Origin: Photobacterium galatheae
Lineage (GTDB): Bacteria; Pseudomonadota; Gammaproteobacteria; Enterobacterales; Vibrionaceae
Direction: 5' to 3'
Assembly (NCBI RefSeq): GCF_000695255.1
Contig: NZ_JMIB01000027.1
Coordinates: forward strand, 62,001 to 126,000
DNA: 64,000 nt
Every line of letters begins with the position of its first letter. Positions within the stretch are counted from its first letter, which is position 1. The translations under genes were made by a program, and so were the position numbers. Below the pieces are notes generated by a model. It had not been told where the DNA came from. It was given only the letters and a program-made list of their open reading frames with translations, and did not search any database. Below, in pieces: positions 51,798 through 59,484 of this stretch.

Positions 51798-52304
51798 TCA
51801 AGATGAGAAATCAGATTTTAAGACACTCAGGTATTGCTCATTTAAGAACTGGATTCGCTCTCTTTCTTTACGTTTTAACATCTTAACGCCTTTTTTATGC
51901 TCTGATTCTGAGATATTTTTCTCGCGAACGAGCTCCCTCAGTAAAGTAGTCTTAGGACTCTCAGAAATGATCCCTGCATCGATCTCCGCTTTTTTTGCAT
52001 CCAGAATCTTACGGTCAAGCGAGATCATTTTTTTTGTATGCGCTTGTTCTAATTCAGACACTTTTTCTCTGAAGAAGACACTGGCTTCGTGCAATCTGAC
52101 GAGGTGAGGTTTTTGATAGTCAGACTCATAGTGATGAGGAAGGCGACCGGACAACTCAAGATTTTTCTCAAACTGAATCACCTCTCTTGGTAAGAGAGAT
52201 GTCACTTCACTCGAAGTGAGCGTCACGCTTTTTGGGGTAGGCTCATCCGAAAAGCACCCAGAAATCACCAAAGCCATGAGAGGAATCAGTATTCTATTTT
52301 TCAT
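51798..52304 (-). CDS. Coiled-coil lipoprotein
   Basis: This 168-aa protein has a lipoprotein signal with lipobox VISGC (Cys ~17). The mature chain is helical and charged with coiled-coil heptads (~70-150). The ATG at 52304 gives the normal signal length; an upstream in-frame ATG at 52334 does not. It lies just downstream of the tRNA-operon terminator, so it needs its own promoter near 52322-52340 or readthrough. Function not recognised. Confidence 0.65.
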   Translation of the reverse strand: MKNRILIPLMALVISGCFSDEPTPKSVTLTSSEVTSLLPREVIQFEKNLELSGRLPHHYESDYQKPHLVRLHEASVFFREKVSELEQAHTKKMISLDRKILDAKKAEIDAGIISESPKTTLLRELVREKNISESEHKKGVKMLKRKERERIQFLNEQYLSVLKSDFSS

Positions 52305-52321
52305 TTTTTGGGAAAAATGAC

Positions 52322-52355
52322 AAAAAAAAACCACTCAGTCAAATCACTGAGTGGT
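52322..52355 (-). terminator. Terminator of the tRNA operon
   Basis: On the minus strand ACCACTCAGT / ACTGAGTGGT, a 10-bp stem with a 6-base loop followed by a run of T residues. It ends the transcript that starts near 53198. Confidence 0.93.
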
Positions 52356-52544
52356 CCCCATGTTAAGCCTTATGCGTCATTCTTGCGGCGGGTGGAGCCG
52401 AAGAGGCCAGCATAAGTTGTCGGCATCGTGCGTTTGATTGCCGAGTTCAACATAAAATGACACGTGAACATACGTGTTGTTGCCCAAAACAGAATGCTTC
52501 TTACGGATAAATACGAAGAGAAAGCGCTGAGCAGACAACAAATT

Positions 52545-52631
52545 TGGTGCGTCCAGAGAGACTTGAACTCTCATGACCTCTCGGTCACCACCCCCTCAAG
52601 ATGGCGTGTCTACCTATTCCACCATGGACGC
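52545..52631 (-). tRNA. tRNA-Leu(GAG)
   Basis: 87 nt with encoded CCA. The acceptor GCGTCCA pairs with TGGACGC. The anticodon stem CCATC/GGTGG encloses loop TTGAGGG (anticodon GAG). It has the long class II variable arm and a standard T arm (GAGAGTTCAAGTCTCTC). It is fully canonical. Confidence 0.95.
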
Positions 52632-52639
52632 TAAATTTA

Positions 52640-52723
52640 TGGTGCGCTCTCAGTAACTTCAACGCTCACACCTTTTGGGCCAGAGCCTGAATCTGGTGTG
52701 TGTGTCTATTCCACCAAGAACGA
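52640..52723 (-). tRNA. Degenerate tRNA-Leu(CAG)-like gene
   Basis: 84 nt with encoded ACCA. The anticodon arm is perfect (CCAGA / TCTGG around loop TTCAGGC, anticodon CAG) and the first 18 nt resemble the 5' half of tRNA-Leu (TGGTGGAATAG). However, the acceptor has a mismatch and wobble pairs, the D loop is shortened to an ACACACACAC run, and the T arm lacks a normal stem and TTCAAGT loop (GTTGAAGT instead). It may be a decaying tRNA or a tRNA-derived RNA with another role. Confidence 0.5.
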
Positions 52724-52729
52724 AAAAAG

Positions 52730-52820
52730 TGGCGGAGAAATAGGGATTCGAACCCTAGATACGTGATAAACGTATGCTGGTTTTCAAGACCAGTGCTTTT
52801 AACCACTCAGCCATCTCTCC
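52730..52820 (-). tRNA. tRNA-Ser(TGA)
   Basis: 91 nt with encoded CCA. The acceptor GGAGAGA pairs with TTTCTCC by wobble at the inner end. The anticodon stem CTGGT/ACCAG encloses CTTGAAA (anticodon TGA). The long variable arm and T arm TAGGGTTCGAATCCCTA are standard. Confidence 0.95.
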
Positions 52821-52861
52821 ACTTTTTACATCATCTTTTACAAAAAAATGATGTAAAAAGT
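52821..52861 (-). repeat. 14-bp inverted repeat between tRNA-Ser and tRNA-Asn
   Basis: ACTTTTTACATCAT (52821-52834) and ATGATGTAAAAAGT (52848-52861) form a perfect 14-bp hairpin with a 13-base loop. It begins right at the 5' end of tRNA-Ser and reaches the CCA of tRNA-Asn, so it could guide processing of the polycistronic tRNA precursor. Confidence 0.8.
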
Positions 52862-52936
52862 GGCGCTCCCTGCTGGGCTTGAACCAGCGACATACGGATT
52901 AACAGTCCGCCGTTCTACCGACTGAACTAAGGGAGC
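52861..52936 (-). tRNA. tRNA-Asn(GTT)
   Basis: 76 nt with encoded CCA. The acceptor GCTCCCT pairs with AGGGAGC. The anticodon stem-loop carries GTT (in GGACTGTTAATCC) and the T arm is GCTGGTTCAAGCCCAGC. It is canonical. Confidence 0.95.
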
Positions 52937-52940
52937 ATGT

Positions 52941-53004
52941 CATATCAATGCGTCCTGTGGGCTTGAAGCCCGATACCGGCTGTGTCTGTCTGCTCCGATA
53001 TGGT
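52941..53004 (-). other. tRNA-like spacer RNA segment
   Basis: Between tRNA-Asp and tRNA-Asn, a ~64-nt segment is closed by CATATC / GATATG and contains GGGCTTCAAGCCC, which resembles a T arm. I could not find a D arm or an anticodon arm. It has the look of a tRNA remnant or a structured spacer in the operon. Confidence 0.35.
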
Positions 53005-53010
53005 CGTCAT

Positions 53011-53087
53011 TGGCGGAGCGGACGGGACTCGAACCCGCGACCCCCTGCGTGACAGGCAGGTATTCTAACCAACTGAACTACCGCTCC
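53011..53087 (-). tRNA. tRNA-Asp(GTC)
   Basis: 77 nt with encoded CCA. The acceptor GGAGCGG pairs with CCGCTCC. The anticodon loop carries GTC (CCTGTCACGC) and the T arm is CGGGTTCGAGTCCCG. It is canonical and is the first gene of the operon. Confidence 0.96.
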
Positions 53088-53090
53088 AAA

Positions 53091-53198
53091 AGTTCCGGGG
53101 ACACTTGTGTGTTTTGTGCAACGTAAGAGGAAAACAACACACCAAGCTGTAATCATCAGCCATAGCACAGATCAGTGATACGCGATGTAACCGGAACT
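53091..53198 (-). repeat. Inverted repeat closing the tRNA-operon leader
   Basis: AGTTCCGG (53198-53191 on the transcript side) pairs with CCGGAACT (53098-53091), so the predicted first bases of the transcript fold onto sequence 4 bases before tRNA-Asp. The ~92 nt enclosed hold no gene and resemble a fourth tRNA-sized unit. Confidence 0.55.
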
Positions 53199-53204
53199 GT
53201 CGCT

Positions 53205-53232
53205 ATATTACTATGGGTGGGACTTTTGTCAA
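53205..53232 (-). promoter_or_regulatory. Promoter of the tRNA operon
   Basis: On the minus strand, consensus TTGACA (53232-53227), a 16-base spacer and TAATAT (53210-53205). It is followed by a GC-containing stretch near the predicted start, the form of a strong stable-RNA promoter. Confidence 0.85.
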
Positions 53233-53278
53233 ACGATGGTGTACATTTTTTTATAAATAAATTAGAAAAGAATAAAAA

Positions 53279-54457
53279 ATGAGCAACTCAAAGTTATACC
53301 ATATTTATCCGACGATGAAATGCAACTTAAGTTGCCAGCATTGTTTTTTGCACCAAGAAGTCAGGGATAAAAAAGATCGAATGACAGCGGAGGAGTTTCG
53401 AAGCCTTGTTGATAACATGGCCAACGACTTTGCGATGGATCCAAGTGCGGAGTTTGCTGAAGTGACCATCATTGGGGGAGAACCCACGTTAATGCCGCCG
53501 GCTTTCTACACAGAGAACATTCCCTATCTCAGGGAAAAGTTTGACGCAACAAACAAGCCAATATCACTCACCATCGTCACAAATTTCACAACCACAAATG
53601 CACTGAAAAGATACGCTCATCTTTTTGACATTGTTTCTACATCTTATGAGTGGGATCGATTCGATTCACAAAAAATTATCCTCGGCGCGACCAGTTCGAA
53701 AAAAGAAAACTGGTGGAAAAACCTTCGCGACTGGACCGATGAGGGGAGGAAAGTGGCCATTTCACTCGCTACAACGACCGAAACCATTGATCACTGGGAA
53801 GAAATGTTTGAAAAGCTTTACGAAAATGGTGTTCGGTTCTTTCAGGTCAACTTAATGCACCCCGATGGAGAACTGATGAAAGGGATTCTTTCAGATCAAG
53901 ATTACAAACACTTTTGTGAACACCGACTCTCGATTCTCACGCACCCGACGGAAAAGTTCAATTATCACTATCAGGCGACAAACAACGATCTTTGGCCTGG
54001 CTTTGAGAAGGAAGCGCAGTTTCTGATCGATCTCACTTTGTGGCTCGATAAAAAGCAAGATGAAGCGCTTGTTATTTATCCGATTAACAGCCACAAAGAA
54101 TGCTTAAACGGAGGCGTTGGTAATTCTGACATTGCCTGTCCAGCGAGCGGCGCGATCTGTGTGACGACCACCGGGGAGGTGAGTGGATGCACAATCGAAA
54201 GTGGCAAGCCGAATATGATCTCTTATGGAAACGCTTTTGAGGATGATTTCCAGGACATCGTCAATTCACAACTAAGGGCAAATCACACAACATCTTTAGA
54301 TCTTAAACCTGTCGAGTGTTTAGGCTGTGATTATTACTTCTTCTGTAAAGGCGGTTGTTCTTTCAGGGAGCTGTTTTGGGATAGGGCCAATCCGACTGCG
54401 GAGTGTCATGGACTCAAATCCTACTTTGAATTTATTAAGAATAACTACCAGAATTAA
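53279..54457 (+). CDS. Radical SAM/SPASM enzyme A
   Basis: This 392-aa protein has the radical SAM 4Fe-4S site in MKCNLSCQHCFL (Cx3Cx2C, ~14-25), the GGE SAM-binding motif (IIGGEPTL, ~66) and a SPASM auxiliary-cluster region at the C-terminus (PVECLGCDYYFFCKGGCSF: C-x2-C-x5-C-x3-C, plus later CHG). It therefore should bind three clusters and act on a peptide or protein substrate. No precursor peptide gene is next to it. Enzyme B follows 18 bases later. Confidence 0.9.
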   Translation: MSNSKLYHIYPTMKCNLSCQHCFLHQEVRDKKDRMTAEEFRSLVDNMANDFAMDPSAEFAEVTIIGGEPTLMPPAFYTENIPYLREKFDATNKPISLTIVTNFTTTNALKRYAHLFDIVSTSYEWDRFDSQKIILGATSSKKENWWKNLRDWTDEGRKVAISLATTTETIDHWEEMFEKLYENGVRFFQVNLMHPDGELMKGILSDQDYKHFCEHRLSILTHPTEKFNYHYQATNNDLWPGFEKEAQFLIDLTLWLDKKQDEALVIYPINSHKECLNGGVGNSDIACPASGAICVTTTGEVSGCTIESGKPNMISYGNAFEDDFQDIVNSQLRANHTTSLDLKPVECLGCDYYFFCKGGCSFRELFWDRANPTAECHGLKSYFEFIKNNYQN

Positions 54458-54475
54458 TCGAAAGACCACACAACG

Positions 54476-55630
54476 ATGCAGGACATATATCTGAACCTCA
54501 CTCACTTCTGCAACATGGAGTGCCCTCGATGCTATCTCTCAAAGGAGATGAGGCAAAATCGTGCCATGATGAGCACGGATACGCTAGAAAAAATCGTTTC
54601 AATGGATTGCGTCCAAAGCGCCCCAAAGGATGACCCGATCACCCTATGCTGGCTTGGTGGGGAAGTGATGGCTTTGCCCATTGAAACTCTCATTGCGTAC
54701 AGAGACGTGATCCATCGGATTGCCCCTCACGCTAGGAATCGGTTAGTGACGAATTTATTCAGCCTCACTCACGAACAAATCAAGTTCATTAAGGAGACGT
54801 TCTTTTCGATTGAAACAACCTATGCCGCAGGCATGAAAATGTCCCTTGATGGTTCTGAAGAGAAGTATCAGCACCGATTTAAAAGGAACCTCAAAAAGTT
54901 AGCAGATGAGGGAATTCTGTGTCACGTGAACGTAGAGCTGAACGACAAAACCATTGAAGCGGGCGTGGATCATATCATTGAACTTGCCAGAGAAACGGGC
55001 CAAAAATGTTGGGAGTTTGATATCTCGATAAAATTCGATCAGGTTTTGGAGAAAGGGGTTCAGGTGAACGATTATCTCTATGCCGATGATGTGCCAATGA
55101 CCGTGAGTTACAAGCAATGGGCTGACTATATCATCCAATTTATACGCGATAGAAATAAAGAGATGAAAGAGCTGGGGATTCGCATCGGCTTTATTGACTC
55201 TTGTTTCTCCAAAGATAACGACCCATTTTTTAACACAATGAAAACGCACGTATACCTGACGTTTAACCCCAATGGTGATGTGCTCGGGGCGCCTGTTTTT
55301 TCAGCGTTACATCCCATTTTTTATGGCAACATCCATCAAAACTCAGAGAAGGAAATCCTGAATCATCCAACAAAGCTGAAACATACCGCCTATGAGCATG
55401 TTGGAAGATTCCATCATGAAGCATGCTATCACTGCGAATTTTTTACTGAGTGTAAAGGGGGATTTTCTTGCGTCCCGATTACGGATGGCTCGGGAGAATG
55501 CGTCGGTATGAAATCTGTCCGATCCTACATTGAGGCGTATCGAACAGAGTTTGCCAAGCACCCTAATGTGTTATGGAACCCTTCTTTAGGGGAACTCCCC
55601 AACCTAACATTTGATGAACTGGAACGATAA
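54476..55630 (+). CDS. Radical SAM/SPASM enzyme B
   Basis: This 384-aa protein has the radical SAM site HFCNMECPRCYL (~11-22), a LGGEVM motif (~60-65) and a C-terminal SPASM cysteine set (EACYHCEFFTECKGGFSC, then GECVG). It is related to enzyme A in plan but not in detail, so the pair probably act on the same substrate rather than being a recent duplication. Such pairs mature peptides or proteins; the substrate could be one of the secreted proteins in the next genes. Confidence 0.88.
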   Translation: MQDIYLNLTHFCNMECPRCYLSKEMRQNRAMMSTDTLEKIVSMDCVQSAPKDDPITLCWLGGEVMALPIETLIAYRDVIHRIAPHARNRLVTNLFSLTHEQIKFIKETFFSIETTYAAGMKMSLDGSEEKYQHRFKRNLKKLADEGILCHVNVELNDKTIEAGVDHIIELARETGQKCWEFDISIKFDQVLEKGVQVNDYLYADDVPMTVSYKQWADYIIQFIRDRNKEMKELGIRIGFIDSCFSKDNDPFFNTMKTHVYLTFNPNGDVLGAPVFSALHPIFYGNIHQNSEKEILNHPTKLKHTAYEHVGRFHHEACYHCEFFTECKGGFSCVPITDGSGECVGMKSVRSYIEAYRTEFAKHPNVLWNPSLGELPNLTFDELER

Positions 55631-55729
55631 CAACCAGAAAGATGGTGTTCATCAAGTCCGGTGAATATAAAATTTTTATTTTCGCAATGTAACCAGCCTC
55701 ATTCGTACATACTAAACCAAGACCGAAGC

Positions 55730-56515
55730 ATGAAAAAAAACATGAATAAAAATAAATTTAAATTTACTCGGAGCGATCTGTTGATTGTGATTTCAATCCT
55801 TATCATTAAAGGATCATTTCTTGACTGGTACTACATTCCGAGTGGTTCAATGAACCCAACCCTTCAAGTGAACGACAGAGTCATTGTCGATATGAATGCC
55901 TATGACCTGAAAGTTCCTCTCACAGATCTATCCATCATAAAAAACAAGACTCCTGACAGAGGTGATGTGATTATTTTTAAAGAGACAAATTCTGACCGTA
56001 TCTACATCAAAAGAGTAGTCGGCAAAGCCGGTGATCAAGTCAGGCTTGATGGTCATAATATTTACATCAATGGCACCAAAGTCGACAGTGAACTGATTGA
56101 GTCAAACGAAAGTTTCAGTCAATACAGGCAAACGATTGAAGGCAAAGAATTCATAGCTCAATACGACAAACGGTATGATGCAATCTCAACGATTCTGAGC
56201 AAAACAGCATCAGGAATGCTCGAGATAACGGATGTCGAAACATTATCCTTTATGAATAAATATCGTGCTTTGAGAAAGGGAGCGTGGGTTGTTCCCGAAG
56301 GGCATCTGTTTGTGATGGGTGACAACAGAGATCATAGTCAAGACTCAAGGTTCAGTGAAGTCTCATTCATCTCTGAAAATGTCGTGAGAGGCAAAGCCAG
56401 TTTCATTCTCGCAAACATGAAGCCGCTTGAGATCGGAGGCATGACGATTCCCTTTATCCCAACAAGCTTTACCGGATTTAACAGAGATCTCTACCATTCC
56501 AATCACACCCAATAA
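55730..56515 (+). CDS. lepB: Signal peptidase I
   Basis: This 261-aa protein has one N-terminal transmembrane helix. The box B serine is in YIPSGSMNPTLQVND (~39-53), the box D lysine in RIYIKRVVGKAGDQV, and box E in FVMGDNRDHSQDSR. The catalytic Ser-Lys dyad is intact, so it should process secreted precursors delivered by Sec. Length is short (E. coli 324) and there is a single TM, as in many plasmid copies. ATG 55730 was chosen; an upstream in-frame ATG at 55661 adds a non-conserved stretch. Confidence 0.94.
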   Translation: MKKNMNKNKFKFTRSDLLIVISILIIKGSFLDWYYIPSGSMNPTLQVNDRVIVDMNAYDLKVPLTDLSIIKNKTPDRGDVIIFKETNSDRIYIKRVVGKAGDQVRLDGHNIYINGTKVDSELIESNESFSQYRQTIEGKEFIAQYDKRYDAISTILSKTASGMLEITDVETLSFMNKYRALRKGAWVVPEGHLFVMGDNRDHSQDSRFSEVSFISENVVRGKASFILANMKPLEIGGMTIPFIPTSFTGFNRDLYHSNHTQ

Positions 56516-56532
56516 AGGCAATACAGATGATA

Positions 56533-56575
56533 TAGACCTCTTTGTGACTGAGTATATATGGCGTTGAGAGGTCTA
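56533..56575. repeat. 9-bp inverted repeat after lepB
   Basis: TAGACCTCT (56533-56541) and AGAGGTCTA (56567-56575) are separated by 25 bases. No T run follows, so this may be a protein-binding site or a weak terminator. The remaining bases to 56777 are very AT-rich with nothing else recognised. Confidence 0.5.
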
Positions 56576-56742
56576 ATCAATGCACTGTTTCTATGCCTCG
56601 ATTTTATGCCCCGTTCAATTGTCGTTCACATGAATGGGAAAAATCCCATAATATAAATTTGATGAATATATTTCTTATGATTTTGTGTGAATTTCTTTTA
56701 CTAATATAATTTAATAGATTATGTTTTTATTGAAAAACATAT

Positions 56743-56777
56743 TTGACTTTCAGGGTCAGATGAAAATATAAAATTTA
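56743..56777 (+). promoter_or_regulatory. Leaderless promoter for the gene at 56778
   Basis: TTGACT (56743-56748), an 18-base spacer and TATAAA (56767-56772) are followed by only 5 bases before the ATG at 56778, so +7 falls at the start codon itself. The alternative start at 56787 would leave 14 bases. Confidence 0.6.
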
Positions 56778-57173
56778 ATGAAGAAAATGAGTCTCATCAC
56801 ATTGATTAAAAAACAAAGTGTCAAACTGACTGCACTTTTGGTGCTCTCTACACCATTCCTGGCTTTTGCGGAAGCCAATGATAAAGGGATCGCTGGTGTT
56901 ACCAAAAACCTTACAGAAGCGGCAACATCATTTGGGCCACTCATCTCGATTGCTGCATTCATCGTGGGTATGGGTGCTCTATTCAAGGCTGTCACCACAA
57001 TCATGAACCACTCTGAAAACCCAAGAGAAAACCCATTGAAAAACGTTGTGTTCTACGGTTTGGCAGCAGCCGTGGGCCTGGGTTACACATTTTCAACGAC
57101 CACACTTGTTCAGACGCTCTTCGAGAAAGATAAGTCTGAAGCTGTCGATGATAAAATATTTAAAGTCAACTAA
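56778..57173 (+). CDS. Small two-helix membrane protein, IcmD/DotP-like
   Basis: This 131-aa protein has a signal-like first helix (~18-32, ending FLAFA), then a segment reading VTKNLTEAATSFGPLI...GALFKAVTTIMNHSENPRENPL and a final helix. The order of helix, gap with a K/N/P-rich stretch, and helix resembles IcmD/DotP and VirB2-like pilin families of type IVB secretion and conjugation. Homology is tentative. Signal peptidase I lies upstream and a prepilin peptidase downstream, which fits a secreted or assembled small subunit. Confidence 0.5.
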   Translation: MKKMSLITLIKKQSVKLTALLVLSTPFLAFAEANDKGIAGVTKNLTEAATSFGPLISIAAFIVGMGALFKAVTTIMNHSENPRENPLKNVVFYGLAAAVGLGYTFSTTTLVQTLFEKDKSEAVDDKIFKVN

Positions 57174-57187
57174 CTAAGCTTGAAAAT

Positions 57188-57218
57188 AAAAGGTGCTGAA
57201 TGCACCTTTTTATTTTTT
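57188..57218 (+). terminator. Rho-independent terminator
   Basis: AAAAGGTGC / GCACCTTTT with a 5-base loop and T-rich tail, after the gene ending at 57173. Confidence 0.92.
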
Positions 57219-57270
57219 ATATATCCCCATCTACCGTTAAAGGAACGGTGCCTCCCTCTTTTCTCATCTC

Positions 57271-57307
57271 TTGAATAGAACCTCTGATTGATTAAAATAT
57301 AAGGAAA
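57271..57307 (+). promoter_or_regulatory. Near-leaderless promoter of the prepilin peptidase
   Basis: TTGAAT (57271-57276), a 16-base spacer and TAAAAT (57293-57298) are followed by 9 bases (containing AAGGAAA) before the ATG at 57308. Confidence 0.55.
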
Positions 57308-58228
57308 ATGACTATCGAAATCATTCAACTCACCCAGGAATATATCACTGAAACTTTTTCAGTATATCCACTTTGGGTGTTAACCACGCTGATTTTTATC
57401 TTAGGTGCATGTATTGGTTCCTATCTGAATGTGGTCATCTACAGATCACCACTGAAAGCCCAACTCGCGGAACAAAATTACATCTACGAAACATACGGTT
57501 TTAAGGCAGATGATCTTCATTTCATCGACACGCCAAGGTCGCATTGTCCGAGCTGCCAGTCTAAAATTCCGGCATGGTTAAACATTCCTATTTTGAGCTG
57601 GTTTCTCCTGAAAGGGAAAAGCCATTGTTGCAAAAGTAAAATAAGCAAGACCTATCCTGTTGTAGAAGCCTTCGTCGCAACCGCACTTGCTGCAATTTTC
57701 TCTCTGTATGGCACTTTTGACCTGGGTTTCTTGCTACTATGCCTATCTGTTTGTACTGGGTTCGCTATTTTAGCCATTGATTTTAAACATAAGGTTATAT
57801 TTGATACTCATGCGCTGCTTTATGTGCTCTCTACAGTCAGTTACCTGTCTATCAGGTTCAACAGCACGGCATTTATTTTCAACGCGCTCACATTAGTCAT
57901 CGGGGTATATCTGGTTGTAAAGGTGTATCAAAAAATCAGAAATACACTGTTCAAGTCAGATTTGAAAATGATGGGCGATGGCGACTGGAGCCTTTGGTTT
58001 GTTTTATTTTGCGTATTGACGTGTATCTCATCTGAGTCTGAACCAATACGAAACCTTACCGCTTTGGCGGTCATTCTGATTGCCGTCATCGGTGTGCTGA
58101 CGATGCTTTTAGGCTACTTGCTTACCTTTCTCTCAAAAGAAAAAATTCAGCTGTCTCAGGAGTTTGCTGCCGCACCAGCCATAATACTGACGACGCTATT
58201 TTTTATCTTACAAGCGCTCACAGCCTAA
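57308..58228 (+). CDS. Prepilin peptidase (A24 family)
   Basis: This 306-aa polytopic membrane protein resembles PilD/GspO. It has GACIGSYLNVVIYRSP (~36-51), a four-cysteine zinc motif (HCPSCQSK and SHCCKSK), the first catalytic Asp in ILAIDFKHKVIFDT and the second in LKMMGDGDWSL, the GxGD aspartyl-protease motif. It would cleave and N-methylate type IV pilin-like precursors. No pilin gene with a recognisable class III signal was found in the window. Confidence 0.9.
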   Translation: MTIEIIQLTQEYITETFSVYPLWVLTTLIFILGACIGSYLNVVIYRSPLKAQLAEQNYIYETYGFKADDLHFIDTPRSHCPSCQSKIPAWLNIPILSWFLLKGKSHCCKSKISKTYPVVEAFVATALAAIFSLYGTFDLGFLLLCLSVCTGFAILAIDFKHKVIFDTHALLYVLSTVSYLSIRFNSTAFIFNALTLVIGVYLVVKVYQKIRNTLFKSDLKMMGDGDWSLWFVLFCVLTCISSESEPIRNLTALAVILIAVIGVLTMLLGYLLTFLSKEKIQLSQEFAAAPAIILTTLFFILQALTA

Positions 58229-58308
58229 GTACCATGCAGGCAAAAATATGAAACAGGCACTCCTAAAAGGGAAATCATAGAGGAATAGAGGGATAGGGAA
58301 ATCGGAGA

Positions 58309-58345
58309 ATAGGGGATCAGTGCCGTTTGTCACCCAGTCCCCTAT
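58309..58345. repeat. 8-bp inverted repeat
   Basis: ATAGGGGA (58309-58316) and TCCCCTAT (58338-58345), with a 21-base loop, in the spacer between the prepilin peptidase and the gene at 58486. A purine-rich GAGGGATAGGG stretch lies just upstream. Confidence 0.4.
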
Positions 58346-58433
58346 ATCAGGTTGATCAAAACGAAGAGAGTTGCCATCTGCCGAAACGTGTTTCAAACAT
58401 CAGTTACAATGTCACCAGCCAGAGGTTCAATCA

Positions 58434-58465
58434 GGTGAGGGCGAATCGAATATCCCTCCCTCACC
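58434..58465. terminator. Hairpin downstream of the gene at 58486
   Basis: GGTGAGGG / CCCTCACC, 8 bp with a 16-base loop, 20 bases beyond the stop of the minus-strand gene. There is no T run, so termination strength is uncertain. Confidence 0.4.
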
Positions 58466-58485
58466 AGGGACAATGGCGACAACGT

Positions 58486-59415
58486 CTATTTTTCAGCGTC
58501 AGCCATGATAGATTGCGCTTGATCGATTGCATCCTCCACAGACGCTTGCTTTGTCTGTTTTTTCTGTCCTGCTTGCTCTGGTAACTCATCAGCACCAATT
58601 GCACTTCTTGTGATCGCCATTCGCTCAAGCTCGTCGCCTAAAGTTTGAGCCGCACTGGCGCTTTGGAGCAAGCGGTTCGTGATGTCGTTGATATCTTCGA
58701 TCTCTTTTGGAATATATGCCACGAGCTTGTAACTGCCGGTCGGCGTTTGAGTGGCAACAATGAGGTCTTTGGACGTTGTGTTTGGGAATTTGGCTTCAAT
58801 CAGATAAAGGCCGTCAGAATACTCATAATTGAAGGCCATCTCGTAACGTGTGAACTCATTGAATTTGTTGGCTATAAATGTCTTAAAGTTATCTCTGTCT
58901 TTTGCCGCATCTTTCACAATTAAGTCTATTTGCTCCGAAAGCAAGCCCAGCATCATCGACCCCTCTCTCACGCGAGTCTCAAAGGTTCCTGCAGCCGTTT
59001 GACTGACACGGTCAGAAAGACTTTTCACCTTAGCATTGATGTAATTCATCTGAGACAGGTATGCCGTGTGTATCTTATCGTAATCGATATGGCGCTCGAT
59101 CTGTGTCGTATCGCCATCCTCAATTGCCTTCACCAGCTGGTCTAAAGTCAGCTTCGGCATATCCATGTCGAATGCTTCAGCAAGCAAGGCTTCATCGGTC
59201 TTGTTTACGGTGCCAACAATTTGGGGTTCAGCGTCGCTGCTGGCAGCATTGACTCCCGATATTGCGAGAAGAACATCCTTTTTCGGTGCATCCGTTAGCG
59301 TACTGGTGCTGAATCGAGCTGGGTGAGTGATCACACTAAGGTCAGTATTGTCTGATGCACTGGCAAGCATCGGGGTTGTCGCTGCAATCAAAACAGCTAT
59401 AGCAAATTTCTGCAT
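58486..59415 (-). CDS. Exported protein, possible DUF2939-like domain
   Basis: This 309-aa protein has a signal peptide (residues 1-20, ending LASA). After a variable linker a helical segment reads LDQLVKAIEDGDTTQIERHI and continues DYDKIHTAYLSQ, similar in pattern to DUF2939 proteins (short GD, then a pore-like Asp-Tyr stretch). The C-terminal part is beta-rich then helical. I could not confirm the family. It is downstream of the lytic transglycosylase/barrel pair in the same direction. Confidence 0.55.
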   Translation of the reverse strand: MQKFAIAVLIAATTPMLASASDNTDLSVITHPARFSTSTLTDAPKKDVLLAISGVNAASSDAEPQIVGTVNKTDEALLAEAFDMDMPKLTLDQLVKAIEDGDTTQIERHIDYDKIHTAYLSQMNYINAKVKSLSDRVSQTAAGTFETRVREGSMMLGLLSEQIDLIVKDAAKDRDNFKTFIANKFNEFTRYEMAFNYEYSDGLYLIEAKFPNTTSKDLIVATQTPTGSYKLVAYIPKEIEDINDITNRLLQSASAAQTLGDELERMAITRSAIGADELPEQAGQKKQTKQASVEDAIDQAQSIMADAEK

Positions 59416-59484
59416 ATTGAATTTTTTTATTATTTTAACCCATAAATTCAAAAATATAGAGGGAAGGACTGAAGCCGAAACAGA

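Noticed and set aside
52370..52453. 27-codon minus-strand frame between tRNA-Leu and the operon terminator
   Set aside because: The peptide is basic and could be real, but there is no ribosome site and no family; too short to support.
56778..57173. Calling the two-helix protein a definite conjugative pilin
   Set aside because: No other conjugation or T4SS gene was identified in the window, so only a resemblance is reported.
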